From NCBI GenBank assembly GCA_945861415.1, contig CAMAUV010000047.1, forward strand, positions 1 through 33,964: a stretch of DNA of 33,964 nucleotides, in the 5' to 3' direction. The stretch is from Akkermansia muciniphila. GTDB lineage: Bacteria; Verrucomicrobiota; Verrucomicrobiia; Verrucomicrobiales; V1-33. How positions within the stretch are numbered: position 1 is the stretch's first letter; every line of letters begins with the position of its first letter. Below are positions 17,144 through 27,033 of the stretch, piece after piece. Position numbers and translations under genes: made by a program. The notes below the pieces were generated by a model. The model saw only the letters and a program-made list of their open reading frames with translations, ran no database searches and had not been told where the DNA came from.

Positions 17144-17719
17144 TCAGCGTCGCAGCGATTCCACGGCTTCATGCAGAACCTCGAGCAGCGTCCCCGGATG
17201 TGTCATGCGCTGCAGGAGTAGTGCGCCTTGAAGGGTAGCGGTGAAGTGCCTCGCGGCGAGATCCGGTGCTGTCCGGCCGGGAAGGTCGCCGTCGACTTTT
17301 GCCTGCTGGGAAAATCGGAAAATCCAGCCGCTCAGATTAGCCCACAGCGCGAGGGATTCATCACGGGCGGCCTCCGGCAGCGTGTTGAATTCCACCGCCG
17401 ACACCGCCGCAGGACAGACCCGGTTTTCCGCCCCGGCCACGCTGGCGAAGTGGGCGATGAGACGCTCCAGCCGGGCAAAGAAATTTTCCGTTTCCGCCTC
17501 TATCTCCGCCATCCTTGCATTGAACCGCTCCCGGTATCGGCGTAGCACGGCGGCGAGCAGGTCCGCACGGCTGGGAAAGTGGTGATGCAGACTGGCGGCG
17601 GAAAATCCAATCTCGCCGCTCAGGTCACGCACGCTGAAGCCATTGGCTCCGCGTTGCTGCATGAGTCGCTGGGCGGCGTCGAGGATATCATCGCGGGTGA
17701 TGTCGCGGCGGCGGGCCAT
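17144..17719 (-). CDS. TetR/AcrR family transcriptional regulator
   Basis: The product is 191 residues from ATG 17719. An ATG at 17749 in the same frame would add ten residues. The N-terminal helix-turn-helix is typical: DITRDDILDAAQRLM, then GFSVRDLSGEIGFSAASLHHHFPSRADLL. The C-terminal ligand domain (AefR/YcdC-like) is of ordinary length. It should repress a promoter released by a small molecule. The target is not obvious: it converges on the alr operon, and the region upstream of it holds only a pseudogene before ilvB. Confidence 0.88.
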   Translation of the reverse strand: MARRRDITRDDILDAAQRLMQQRGANGFSVRDLSGEIGFSAASLHHHFPSRADLLAAVLRRYRERFNARMAEIEAETENFFARLERLIAHFASVAGAENRVCPAAVSAVEFNTLPEAARDESLALWANLSGWIFRFSQQAKVDGDLPGRTAPDLAARHFTATLQGALLLQRMTHPGTLLEVLHEAVESLRR

Positions 17720-17820
17720 GAGTTCGGTTTGGCCGGGTCTGCAGAACATGGCAACAGGGTTTCATCCTGATGGAACTCGATGTGACCGTTCCCCTGCCCT
17801 CCGTGTCTCCTCGTGGACCA

Positions 17821-18430
17821 CTTCTCTCCTACCTAGGCATCGCCGAAATGGTTTAGAATCGCGGGCTCAGCACGCAGTCGGAATATATCGAACTCCGCAA
17901 CATCAGCGAGCTCCCCGGAACCCCTGTCACGATCGACCTGAGTGGCGTCACGTTCACCAACGCGGTTACCTTCACTTTCCCCGCGTCCACTGCGCTCGCG
18001 TCCGTAAGCTTCGTCGACATCGTGGAAAACAGCGCGCGCCTTACCGCGCAGTTCACCGCCGTGCCCGTCGGCGGAGTCTATACCGGCAGACTGGACAACG
18101 GCAGCGAGCGCGCCGCCTCCACCGCCATGTGGGACCGCAGCAGCGGTTGGCAGAGAGTCCCACCAACCCAAGAAGCGTTCCGGCCCTCCGCATCTGGGCT
18201 GGCGTAGACCTTAATCCCCCACTCGGTGAGCCCATCTTGCTCGACGGAGCCCTCAGCCCGAGAACGGGCAGCCCGACCAGCAGCATCACCACCACGTGGT
18301 CGCTCGTCAGCGGCCCGGGCAAGGTCAACTTTACCACTCCCGGACGCGAGGACGCCAATGCTACCTTCTCCGCCACAGGCGTCTATGTGCGCAGCCTCAC
18401 CGCCACGGCCCCCGGCTTCCGGACGCGGCC
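17821..18430 (+). pseudogene. Frameshifted remnant of an LTD/PKD-like surface protein
   Basis: One frame encodes a lamin-tail-like domain (EYIELRNISELPGTPVTIDL, then VTFTFPASTAL and later GRLDNGSERAA), interrupted upstream by TAG 17854-17856 and ending at 18205-18207. A second frame, from about 18186, continues with a PKD/Ig-like module (LRIWAGVDLNPPLGEPILLDG, then TTTWSLVSGPGKVNF and ATFSATGVYV). The frame change and stops show that the gene is dead. In verrucomicrobia such modules belong to very large exported proteins, so most of the original is gone. The rest of the 17750-18511 gap shows nothing else clear. Confidence 0.7.
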
Positions 18431-18511
18431 GATCAAGCATGCAAAAGCAGGTTGTCATCCGGTGGATGCCCATTATGATGCGCGCCCTTTTTACCCACCT
18501 AATCCGCCTCC

Positions 18512-20365
18512 ATGAGCAGCAAAGCCAAAGCCACAAAACCGAAGTCCAGCAAACCCGCCGCACCGAGAGCACCGGTAGCGGGCGATATCATGCCCGGAGC
18601 TGATGTCCTTGTGAAATGCATGGAGAAGGAAGGTGTGGAGCTCATCTTTGCCTACCCCGGCGGTGCTTCCATGCCCATTCACCAAGCGCTCACGCGCTCT
18701 AAGCAGATCCGCACGGTTCTCCCCCGCCATGAGCAGGGCGGCAGTTTCGCCGCAGAGGGCTACGCCCGCGTCACCGGCAAGGCCGGCGTGTGCATGGGCA
18801 CCAGCGGCCCCGGTGCTACGAACCTCGTCACCGCCATCGCTGACGCCTACCTCGACAGCACTCCTCTGGTGGCCATCACCGGTCAGGTGCCCACGTTCAT
18901 GATAGGCCGCGGAGCCTTTCAGGAGACGGATTTCTTCGGCGTGACTCTTCCCATCGTGAAGCACAGCTACCTAGTGACGGATCCCAATGAGATCCCGCGC
19001 ATTGTGAAGGAAGCGTTCCACATCGCTCAGAGCGGCCGTCCCGGTCCGGTGGTGATCGATATGCCGAAGGACGTGCAGGAGGCAAAAGTGCCCCTTTGGT
19101 TTTCTCAAGAAATAAACCTACCAGGCTACAAGCCGGATATGCCCGCGTGTATCGATGCGGTGAAAGAAGCTCTAGGGCTTGTTTTGGCGGCGAAGAAGCC
19201 CGTTCTCTACGTGGGTGGCGGCATCATCAGCGCGGAAGCCCACACAGAACTACTCGAATTCGCCGAACGCACCGGTATCCCCTGCACCAGCACGCTCATG
19301 GGTGTCGGTTGCTTCCCTGAGACGCACCCGCTTTCCATCAAGTGGCTCGGCATGCACGGCAGTGTCGCCGCCAACAATGCCGCCAACGAAGCCGACCTCC
19401 TTCTCGCCTTCGGCGTTCGCTTCGACGACCGGGTGACCGGCAAGGTGGATAAATTCTGCGAGCACGGAAAAATCGTCCACATCGACATCGACAGCGCTGA
19501 ATTGAACAAGAACAAGCCAGCTCTCCTGCCTATTCAGGCCGACATTAAAGACGCGCTCTCCAAGCTCAACGGCCTGCTCGACAAAGCCGGCTGGAAGCGA
19601 CGCAAGTCAGGCTGGAAAAATTACGCCGCATGGCGTGATCAGGTGAATACATGGAAAAAGGAAAGCCCCATGACCTACGAAGAGGAGCCGGGCTGCATTG
19701 CTCCGCAGTATGTCGTCGAGAAACTTTACGAAGCCACCAAGGGCGACGCCATTATCACCACCGGCGTGGGCCAGCACCAAATGTGGGCCGCTCAGTGGTA
19801 TAATTTCGACAAGCCGCGCCGTCTCGTCACCAGCCTCGGTCTGGGCAGCATGGGCTATGGCCTACCGGCTGCTCTCGGCGCCAAATGTGCCTTCCCGGAC
19901 AAGGAGGTCATCGACATTGATGGCGACGGATCTTTCATCATGAACGTGCAGGAACTCGCCTGTGCCGTCGCGGAGAACATTCCGATCAAAGCCATCATCC
20001 TCAACAATCAGCACCTCGGCATGGTCGTGCAGTGGGAGGATCTGAAATACAAATCCAACCGCGCCCACACCTTTCTTGGTAAGCTCCACGCGCCCAAGGA
20101 TATCTATCCCGACTTCGTCAAAATGTGCGAGGCTTTTGAGGTGCCCTGCGAGCGCATTTTCCGGAAAGAGGACGTAGTGCCCGCGATCAAGCGTATGCTT
20201 GCCGCCAAAACACCTTATGTTCTCGATGTGATGGTGCCCTACACGGAACACGTGCTGCCCATGATTCCCGGCGGCATGACCTACAAGGACATCATCACAA
20301 AGCCAATCCGCAACCGGGACGGCACAAAGGGCTTTGGCGATATCAAGGTCGCTACCGCTCTCTGA
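18512..20365 (+). CDS. ilvB: Acetolactate synthase large (catalytic) subunit
   Basis: The product is 617 residues, a ThDP enzyme condensing two pyruvates, or pyruvate plus 2-ketobutyrate, in branched-chain amino-acid synthesis. The catalytic Glu is E74 (RHEQGG). The ThDP/Mg motif runs from GDGS (471-474) to NN (498-499). The FAD-binding middle domain and the herbicide-site region ([10 protein letters not shown]) match biosynthetic AHAS rather than catabolic AlsS. It has a Lys/Ser/Pro-rich N-terminal extension of about 25 residues. The regulatory subunit ilvN and ilvC are not adjacent. CCTAAT 8 nt before the ATG is a weak -10 candidate. Confidence 0.92.
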   Translation: MSSKAKATKPKSSKPAAPRAPVAGDIMPGADVLVKCMEKEGVELIFAYPGGASMPIHQALTRSKQIRTVLPRHEQGGSFAAEGYARVTGKAGVCMGTSGPGATNLVTAIADAYLDSTPLVAITGQVPTFMIGRGAFQETDFFGVTLPIVKHSYLVTDPNEIPRIVKEAFHIAQSGRPGPVVIDMPKDVQEAKVPLWFSQEINLPGYKPDMPACIDAVKEALGLVLAAKKPVLYVGGGIISAEAHTELLEFAERTGIPCTSTLMGVGCFPETHPLSIKWLGMHGSVAANNAANEADLLLAFGVRFDDRVTGKVDKFCEHGKIVHIDIDSAELNKNKPALLPIQADIKDALSKLNGLLDKAGWKRRKSGWKNYAAWRDQVNTWKKESPMTYEEEPGCIAPQYVVEKLYEATKGDAIITTGVGQHQMWAAQWYNFDKPRRLVTSLGLGSMGYGLPAALGAKCAFPDKEVIDIDGDGSFIMNVQELACAVAENIPIKAIILNNQHLGMVVQWEDLKYKSNRAHTFLGKLHAPKDIYPDFVKMCEAFEVPCERIFRKEDVVPAIKRMLAAKTPYVLDVMVPYTEHVLPMIPGGMTYKDIITKPIRNRDGTKGFGDIKVATAL

Positions 20366-20462
20366 TCGCTGATTTCTGATCTCCCATCTGCCACGCGCGG
20401 CTGTTGCCTGCAGGCGCTTAATTTAAAGAAAAAGCGCAGGTTTGCGGTGTTCTCGGGAGCAG

Positions 20463-20479
20463 CATAGCATTTTGCTATG
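20463..20479. repeat. Perfect 7-bp inverted repeat between ilvB and the M32 gene
   Basis: CATAGCA-TTT-TGCTATG is an exact dyad with a 3-nt centre. There is no T-tract after it, so it is not a good terminator. It could be an operator for the downstream peptidase gene. Confidence 0.4.
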
Positions 20480-20565
20480 AGTTGCAGTTACCTCATATGA
20501 AGGGAAGAGTCGACGCCGTGCATGATGCGGTTGCGGCATCTGCTCCGTCCAGCCAAAGCGGGCAT

Positions 20566-22053
20566 ATGAGCAATCCTTCCGCCTACCAGAAACTCCGCGA
20601 GCGCTTCCGCGAATCCGCCCTCGTGCGCACCACTAATGCCGCACTGGGCTGGGACCAAGAGACCTACCTGCCCCCACTGGCCTCTGACTGGCGCGCCGAC
20701 CAGCTCGCATGGCTGAGCGGCCAGCAGCACCGCCTTACTAGCGCACCTGAGGTGGGGGAATGGCTGGCGGAATGTGAGGGCTCGGGCCATTCCCTAGACA
20801 CCGTGGAGAGCGTCAATATACTCGGCTGGCGGCGGGACTACGACCTTGCGACGAGGCTGCCGGGGGCGTTTGTTGAGGATCTGTCCCGGACGACCGCGCA
20901 GGCGACGCATGTCTGGGCGGAGGCCCGGAAGCGTTCGGATTTCGTGCACTACCGGCCCATGCTGGAGAAAATCGTCAAGCTGGTGCGGGAGAAGGCCGAC
21001 CTGCTTGGCTGGCAGGCCTGCCGCTACGATGCCCTCCTTGATGAGTACGAACCCGGCGCCCGGACGGCCGAAATTGCCGCCGTTTTCGCCAAACTAGGTC
21101 CTGCGCAGGCAGCTCTGGTGGGACCGGCTTCGGAAGTGGCAGAGCGCACCCCGGCGGATTCGCTGGCGGGCGAATATCCCATCGAGGCTCAGATGGCGTT
21201 CAACCGGGAGGTGGCGGAGGCTCTCGGCTTCGACTTTGAAAGCGGCCGTATCGACACCACTGCGCATCCTTTTTGCACGGAACTGGGTCCTCAGGACACC
21301 CGGCTCACCACCCGCTATGACGGGCGGGATTTCCTATCCTCTCTCTATGGGGTGCTCCACGAAGTCGGCCACGGCCTCTATAATCAGGGACTGAACAAAT
21401 CCGAATGGGGGCTACCCGCCGGCGAGGCCTGCTCGCTGGGCATCCACGAGAGCCAGAGCCGCCTGTGGGAAAATCACATCGGCGGCAGCGAGGCGTTTTG
21501 GGAACACTGGATGCCCCGTGCCTGCCACCATTTCCCGAACCTGAAAGCATTCACCCCCGCCCAAGTCGCGGCCGCGGCCCGCCGGGTGGCCCCCAGTTTC
21601 ATCCGGGTGGATGCCGACGAGGTGACCTATGACCTGCACATCATCCTGCGGTTTGAGATCGAGCAGCGTATTATAAATGGCGACATGGAAGTGGCGGACA
21701 TCCCGGCCGCGTGGAATGCGCGGTTTAAGGAACTGCTGGGGCTGGACGTGCCCGACGATGCCCGGGGTTGCCTCCAAGATATCCACTGGAGCTTTGGGGG
21801 ATTCGGCTACTTCGCCACCTACTCCCTGGGAAATCTCAACGCCTCCCAGCTGACGCGAGCTGCCCGCGCCGCCCATCCTTCGCTGGATTCCGAACTGGCC
21901 CGCGGTCATTACGCGACACTGCTCCAGTGGCTGCGCTCCAATGTTCACTCCCATGGCCGGCGCTTTACTGCCCCGGACCTGATGCGGCAGGCCACCGGGA
22001 GCCCCACAGGCATGGATTGCCACCTTGACTACCTCCGTGCCAAGTTCCTGTAA
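20566..22053 (+). CDS. M32 family metallocarboxypeptidase (thermostable carboxypeptidase Taq type)
   Basis: The product is 495 residues from ATG 20566 (MSNPSAYQKLRERF), the point where family members begin. An in-frame ATG at 20497 would add 23 residues. The M32 zinc site is HEVGH (265-269) with third ligand E295 in HESQSR. The enzyme removes C-terminal residues (except Pro) from peptides in the cytoplasm, using one divalent metal. The length is normal for the family. It appears monocistronic. The 20366-20565 gap contains a small perfect palindrome and no clear promoter. Confidence 0.93.
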   Translation: MSNPSAYQKLRERFRESALVRTTNAALGWDQETYLPPLASDWRADQLAWLSGQQHRLTSAPEVGEWLAECEGSGHSLDTVESVNILGWRRDYDLATRLPGAFVEDLSRTTAQATHVWAEARKRSDFVHYRPMLEKIVKLVREKADLLGWQACRYDALLDEYEPGARTAEIAAVFAKLGPAQAALVGPASEVAERTPADSLAGEYPIEAQMAFNREVAEALGFDFESGRIDTTAHPFCTELGPQDTRLTTRYDGRDFLSSLYGVLHEVGHGLYNQGLNKSEWGLPAGEACSLGIHESQSRLWENHIGGSEAFWEHWMPRACHHFPNLKAFTPAQVAAAARRVAPSFIRVDADEVTYDLHIILRFEIEQRIINGDMEVADIPAAWNARFKELLGLDVPDDARGCLQDIHWSFGGFGYFATYSLGNLNASQLTRAARAAHPSLDSELARGHYATLLQWLRSNVHSHGRRFTAPDLMRQATGSPTGMDCHLDYLRAKFL

Positions 22054-22132
22054 GCCGCCCCGGCGGGCCGCATCCTGATGAAAAGTCGACTCTCCTGCCC
22101 CGTAGATATTTCGGGCCATTGCCCCGCTCCGC

Positions 22133-23584
22133 ATGAATCCTTTTGAACTCAACCACGCCCGCGTCACCCGGCGCCAGCTTTTTGGTCGGGCCTCCAGCGG
22201 CCTTGGCGCAGTGGCTCTGGCCAGCCTGCTGAGAGAGGATGGATTCGCCGCCGCCGGAGCTTCTCAGTCTGGATTGCCAGGCCTGCCGCACATTGCCCCC
22301 AAAGCCAAACGGGTCGTCGTGCTCTGGCAGGGGGGGGCACCTTCGCATGTGGATCTTTTTGATCCCAAGCCGATGATGGAAAAGATGGCCATGCAGGACA
22401 TCCCGGAAAGCGTTCGCGGCACCACCCGGTTGAGCAGCATGTCCTCCGGCTACAAAAAGTGGCCCATCGTCCCGGCCATCAAACCGATGAAGCGCTACGG
22501 CCAGTGCGGCATGGAGATGAGCAGCATGCTGCCCGGCACCGGCTCGGTGGCGGATGATATTTGCCTCGTCCGGTCCATGAACACCGAGGCCGTCAATCAC
22601 GCGCCAGGTGTCACCTACATGCTCACCGGATCCCAGATACCGGGCCGCCCCAGCATGGGGGCATGGCTGAGCTATGGGCTGGGCTGCGAATCCAGCGCCC
22701 TCCCCGCCTTCGTGGTCATGACTTCCTCCGACAAGGGCAAGACCTGCGGCCAGTTGTTCTTCGACTACTACTGGGGCTCCGGCTTTTTGCCCAGCCGCTA
22801 CCAGGGCGTGCGCTTCCGTAATACCGGGGATCCCGTTCCATACCTTGAGAATCCACCCGGCGTCAGCCGGGAGGCTCGCCGCATGCTCTTGGATGACATC
22901 AATGCGATCAATGCCCGGCACCTCGAAGATTACGGCGATCCCGAAATTGAAACCCGCATCGCCCAGTATGAAATGGCCTACCGCATGCAGGCCAGCGTGC
23001 CGGACTTGCTGGAATTCGGCAGCGAGCCCCAGCACGTGCTCGACATGTATGGGCCGGATGTCTTGAAAAAGGGGACGTTTGCCAACAACTGCCTTATCGC
23101 CCGCCGGCTGCTGGAACGCGGCACCCGCTTTGTGCAGCTCATGCACAGCGGCTGGGACCAGCATGGCAACCTTTTCTCGCAGTTGGAGGAGCAGTGCAGG
23201 GATACCGACCTGCCCGCCTCCGCTCTGGTCAAAGACCTCAAGCAGCGCGGTCTCCTCGAGGACACCCTCGTCATCTGGGCCTGCGAATTCGGACGCACTC
23301 CCTTTGGTCAGGGACCTCCGGACAAACCCAGCGGGCGCGACCATTTTGGGCGTGCTTACTCATGGTGGCTCGCCGGCGGCGGGGTCAAAGGCGGCCATGT
23401 GGTTGGTCAGACCGACGACTTCGCATGGAACATTACGCAGGATCCCGTGCACGTGCATGACATGCAGGCCACCATCATGCACCTCTGCGGCATCAACCAC
23501 GAGGCACTCACCTACCGTTATCAGGGCCGACAGTTCCGCCTGACCGATGTGCACGGCCACGTAGTCAAACCCATGCTGGCCTGA
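22133..23584 (+). CDS. DUF1501 exported protein (sulfatase-fold)
   Basis: The product is 483 residues. A Tat-like signal (TRRQLFGRASSG, about residues 12-23) is followed by the DUF1501 domain: VVVLWQGGAPSHVDLFDPKP near the start and CEFGRTPFGQG and GRDHFGRAYSW near the end. This alkaline-phosphatase-superfamily domain is massively expanded in planctomycetes and verrucomicrobia, usually beside DUF1549/DUF1553 cytochrome-type proteins, and is linked to polysaccharide use. Its reaction is unknown. Here the partner, 136 bp downstream, is instead an SGNH/propeller/copper fusion. Confidence 0.9.
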   Translation: MNPFELNHARVTRRQLFGRASSGLGAVALASLLREDGFAAAGASQSGLPGLPHIAPKAKRVVVLWQGGAPSHVDLFDPKPMMEKMAMQDIPESVRGTTRLSSMSSGYKKWPIVPAIKPMKRYGQCGMEMSSMLPGTGSVADDICLVRSMNTEAVNHAPGVTYMLTGSQIPGRPSMGAWLSYGLGCESSALPAFVVMTSSDKGKTCGQLFFDYYWGSGFLPSRYQGVRFRNTGDPVPYLENPPGVSREARRMLLDDINAINARHLEDYGDPEIETRIAQYEMAYRMQASVPDLLEFGSEPQHVLDMYGPDVLKKGTFANNCLIARRLLERGTRFVQLMHSGWDQHGNLFSQLEEQCRDTDLPASALVKDLKQRGLLEDTLVIWACEFGRTPFGQGPPDKPSGRDHFGRAYSWWLAGGGVKGGHVVGQTDDFAWNITQDPVHVHDMQATIMHLCGINHEALTYRYQGRQFRLTDVHGHVVKPMLA

Positions 23585-23720
23585 TGCCCCCCTGCCCTCC
23601 TTGCATACCCGCCGACGCGGAACAGAAAGCTGCTGGCAACCTTGGATCAAATCCACTGGTAGCACTCCCATGCTTCGCGCCCCTCTCCCGGAAGAGACCC
23701 ATTCAATTCAACTATTCTAT

Positions 23721-26672
23721 ATGACCGCCCGAAAACTACTACCCACACTCCTGACGCTCAGCCTCTCGCTTGCCGTGCCTTTCAGCGCCGTCTTCGCACA
23801 AGCCCCGGCCGAAGCCGCCGCCTCGTCGCCCTTCGCCTTCCAGAAAGGCGACACTGTGGCCATTCTGGGCAATGGTCTGCCAGACCGCATGCAGCACGAC
23901 AGCTGGATGGAAACGCTAATCCAGAGTGCCCTGCCACAGCAAAATGTGCGCTTCCGCAATATGAGCGCCAGTGGCGACCGGCCAAATTCCTACCCTCGAA
24001 GCGGCGACCATATGCCCATGCCGGACTACCTGCGCCATGTGAAGGCGGACGTGGTCTTCGCCTTCTTTGGCTATAACGAGTCCTTCGCCGGCGTGGAGAA
24101 GGCAGACGAGCACAAGAAACAGCTCCTCGATTTCGTCCGGCAGATGCGGGAACTCCAACCGAGCGGAAAGGTTCCCCGCCTGGTTCTCTTCAGCCCCATC
24201 GCCTTCGAAAACACGAAGAATCCGAACGTACCCGACGGCAAGGAGCACAACGTGCGGCTCAATGCCTACACCAAAGCCACCGAAGCCGCCGCGAAAGAGG
24301 CGGGCGTGGGCTTCGTCGATCTTTTTACTCCTTCGCAGAAACTGTTCGCCGCCGCTGAGCAGCCGCTGACCATCAATGGCGTGCATTTGACCGAGGAAGG
24401 AAACCGCCAACTCGCCGAAGTCATCGCGCAGGCTCTGCTGGGAAAGGAAGTGGCCGCGTCGCCATCACACGAAGAGTTGCGCAAGACTGTGCAGGACAAG
24501 GACGTCCACTGGAATGCGCGCTATCGAGCGCGCGACGGTCATGACGTCTGGGGCGGCCGCTCCACCCTGTCCTTCACTAATGGGCAGACCAATGCCACAG
24601 TGCTTAAGCATGAACTGACGATGTTCGACGTCATGACGGCGAACCGTGACGGGCGCATCTGGGCAAAGGCCCGAGGCGAGGACCTGAAAGTGGACGACAG
24701 CAACGTGCCGCAGCCCCTGCCGGTGATCTCCAATGTCGGCGGCGGCAGTGAGAGCAGCAGCGCACAGAAAGAGGGTGTGCTGAAATATATCAGCGGCGAA
24801 GAGGCGCTGCCCCACATGGCCATGGATCCACGGTTTGAGATGGGGCTCTTTGCCGATGAGGCGAAATTCCCCCAGCTGATCAATCCCGTGCAGCTTCAAG
24901 TGGACACCAAAGGCCGGCTTTGGGCAGCAGTTTGGCAAACCTACCCCATGTGGGAACCGCTCAAGGAAATGAAGGACGCGCTCGTCATTCTCCACGACGA
25001 CAACAATGACGGCAAAGCGGACCGGCTCACTGAATTCGCACGTATACAAAACCCGCTTGGCTTCGAGTTCTGGAACGGCGGCGTCATCGTTACTTCCACC
25101 CCGGAAATTGTTTTCCTCAAGGACACCGATGGCGACGATGTGGCCGACGTGCGGCAGATCCTTCTTCAGGGCGTGGATTCCGCCGACACCCACCACGGCG
25201 CGAACAATCTCGTCATGGGTCCGGATGGAGCCATTTATTGGCAGAGCGGAATCTTCATGCAGCACAACCATGAACACCCATGGGGCCCGTCGCTTCAGAC
25301 AGGGGCCAGCGCGATGTATCGCTTCGACCCGCGGACGTTCACCATCGCGAGACACGCAGACAATTCCCCCAATCCGCACGGCATCGCCATCGACGGCTGG
25401 GGCTATCAATACGCTACGGACGGCACAGGTGGTCGTGCCTTCCAGGTCCGCCCTGATGGAAAAGGCTTCAAGATGCATCAACTGCTCAACCAGGAAGTGC
25501 GCCCGGTGACGGCCTGCGAAACTGTGAGTAGCACCCACTTCCCTGACGACATGCAGGGGGACTTCCTCATCTTTAACGTGATCGGCTTTCTCGGCATCAA
25601 GCACTACGATCTGGCGCGGAATCCAGACAACGGAAACGTGCGGGGTGAGCCGGCCGGCGCGGAACTCATCGTCAAAGTCCCCCAGGCCGACGGCAGTGTC
25701 AAGGAAGACAGATCCCGCGGACTGCTCATGAGCGGCGACAAGAACTTCCGTCCCAGCGACGGCATCTTTGGTGCCGACGGTGCGCTCTACATCGCAGACT
25801 GGCACAACGTTATCATCGGTCACATGCAGCACAACGTGCGCGACCCGAACCGCGACCACAAACACGGCCGCATCTACCGCATGACTGCCAAAGGCCGTGA
25901 GCTGCAGAAACCCGTGGCCATCGACGGGCAGCCGATTCCAGCGCTGCTGGAAAATCTGAAGCACCCCACCGAGAGCGTGCGTCACCGCACCCGAGTCGAG
26001 CTCAGCGAGCGCCCCACCGCCGAAGTCATCGCTGCCACAAGGGAATGGATAAAGAGTTTAGACCCCACGAAGAAAGAGGACGCACGTCCGTTGCTGGAGG
26101 CGCTGTGGCTGCATCAGCAGCACAACGTGAGGAACGTGGACCTGCTCGGGAAGGTATTGCAATCTCCCGAACCGAACGCCCGCCACGCCGCCACCACAGT
26201 GCAGCACTTCTGGTTCAATGTGGAAGGCACCTCGGGCGGCGTCATCGCCGGAGCAGTTCAGGAGAGCGCCGAGAAATCCGGTATTCTCAGTGACACTCCG
26301 GAGTTAACCACCATCCGTATTGCCACCGTGCCCGAGCGCATGAGCTACGATGTGAAGGAACTCACCGTGAAGGCGGGGAAGAAGATCAAGCTGACCTTCG
26401 CCAATCCTGACTTCATGCCACACAACATCCTGCTCGTCCAGCCCGGCAAAGCCGACGAGATCGCCGCGAAAGCACTCACGCTTGGTGCTGCGGGTTTCGA
26501 GAAGCAGTGGATCCCGGAAAGCGGTGACATCATCTGGGCCAGCAAACTCCTCAATCACGGCACAGACCAGGTCATCGATTTTGCCGCCCCGGAAAAGCCC
26601 GGCGACTATCCCTATGTCTGCTCCTTCCCCGGTCACCACATCATCATGCGCGGTATACTCAAGGTGCAGTAA
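23721..26672 (+). CDS. Exported SGNH hydrolase / PVC-type beta-propeller / blue-copper fusion
   Basis: The product is 983 residues from ATG 23721, chosen because a Sec signal peptide (LLPTLLTLSLSLAVPFSAVFAQ region) begins there; the frame is open back to 23601. Domains in order: SGNH/GDSL-like hydrolase (about 40-245, with FFGYNESF and NGVHLT blocks), then a PVC-type dehydrogenase-like beta-propeller (about 370-710) with Asp-rich calcium-type loops DDNNDGKADR and DTDGDDVAD. A HEAT-like helical stretch (about 735-840) follows, and a C-terminal cupredoxin. The type 1 copper ligands are complete: H901 (PHN), C967, H972 and M976 in CSFPGHHIIM, with azurin spacing. It is probably periplasmic, coupling substrate attack to electron transfer. 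The substrate is unknown. Confidence 0.88.
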   Translation: MTARKLLPTLLTLSLSLAVPFSAVFAQAPAEAAASSPFAFQKGDTVAILGNGLPDRMQHDSWMETLIQSALPQQNVRFRNMSASGDRPNSYPRSGDHMPMPDYLRHVKADVVFAFFGYNESFAGVEKADEHKKQLLDFVRQMRELQPSGKVPRLVLFSPIAFENTKNPNVPDGKEHNVRLNAYTKATEAAAKEAGVGFVDLFTPSQKLFAAAEQPLTINGVHLTEEGNRQLAEVIAQALLGKEVAASPSHEELRKTVQDKDVHWNARYRARDGHDVWGGRSTLSFTNGQTNATVLKHELTMFDVMTANRDGRIWAKARGEDLKVDDSNVPQPLPVISNVGGGSESSSAQKEGVLKYISGEEALPHMAMDPRFEMGLFADEAKFPQLINPVQLQVDTKGRLWAAVWQTYPMWEPLKEMKDALVILHDDNNDGKADRLTEFARIQNPLGFEFWNGGVIVTSTPEIVFLKDTDGDDVADVRQILLQGVDSADTHHGANNLVMGPDGAIYWQSGIFMQHNHEHPWGPSLQTGASAMYRFDPRTFTIARHADNSPNPHGIAIDGWGYQYATDGTGGRAFQVRPDGKGFKMHQLLNQEVRPVTACETVSSTHFPDDMQGDFLIFNVIGFLGIKHYDLARNPDNGNVRGEPAGAELIVKVPQADGSVKEDRSRGLLMSGDKNFRPSDGIFGADGALYIADWHNVIIGHMQHNVRDPNRDHKHGRIYRMTAKGRELQKPVAIDGQPIPALLENLKHPTESVRHRTRVELSERPTAEVIAATREWIKSLDPTKKEDARPLLEALWLHQQHNVRNVDLLGKVLQSPEPNARHAATTVQHFWFNVEGTSGGVIAGAVQESAEKSGILSDTPELTTIRIATVPERMSYDVKELTVKAGKKIKLTFANPDFMPHNILLVQPGKADEIAAKALTLGAAGFEKQWIPESGDIIWASKLLNHGTDQVIDFAAPEKPGDYPYVCSFPGHHIIMRGILKVQ

Positions 26673-26771
26673 ACTCTAGTCTCCCGGCTTTTCCTTACGC
26701 GGAAGCAGCGCTTGCGACCGGTGAATTACAGCCGACAAATCGTTCACTAGGAGGGCACGGCAACCCAAGCC

Positions 26772-26857
26772 GCCGACATGGTGAAATGGTAAACACAGGG
26801 GACTTAAAATCCCCTGCCCGTGAGGGCTTGTGGGTTCGAGTCCCACTGTCGGCACCA
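26772..26857 (+). tRNA. tRNA-Leu (anticodon UAA)
   Basis: The acceptor stem GCCGACA pairs with TGTCGGC, followed by discriminator A and an encoded CCA (26855-26857). The anticodon stem GGGGA/TCCCC encloses CTTAAAA, giving anticodon UAA. A long variable arm, typical of class II tRNA-Leu, and a TTCGAGT T-loop are present. It reads leucine UUA/UUG codons. Confidence 0.97.
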
Positions 26858-27033
26858 TTATAAAATCCTCTGGAATGAGCCTTGCAAGGGGCTTGAGCCG
26901 ATAATGATGCAGGGTTAGTGCAAAATCCGCGCAAAGCAACTCACCCATTCGCGCCCGCAAATTGACCGCAGCGGGCGTCCGTCAAAGCTTGCCGCCCATT
27001 GATCTCCAGCGGATCTCACTCAAGCAGGCCCAC

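Noticed and set aside
21965..23344. A 459-codon minus-strand ORF
   Set aside because: It is antisense to the DUF1501 gene, which has clear family motifs; the shadow has none.
24465..25985. A 506-codon minus-strand ORF
   Set aside because: It lies entirely within the SGNH/propeller gene on the other strand and its residues match no domain; it is a GC-rich shadow frame.
26676..26960. A 94-codon minus-strand ORF containing PTVGLEPTSPHGQGI
   Set aside because: This is the antisense translation of the tRNA-Leu gene, a well-known false protein in databases.
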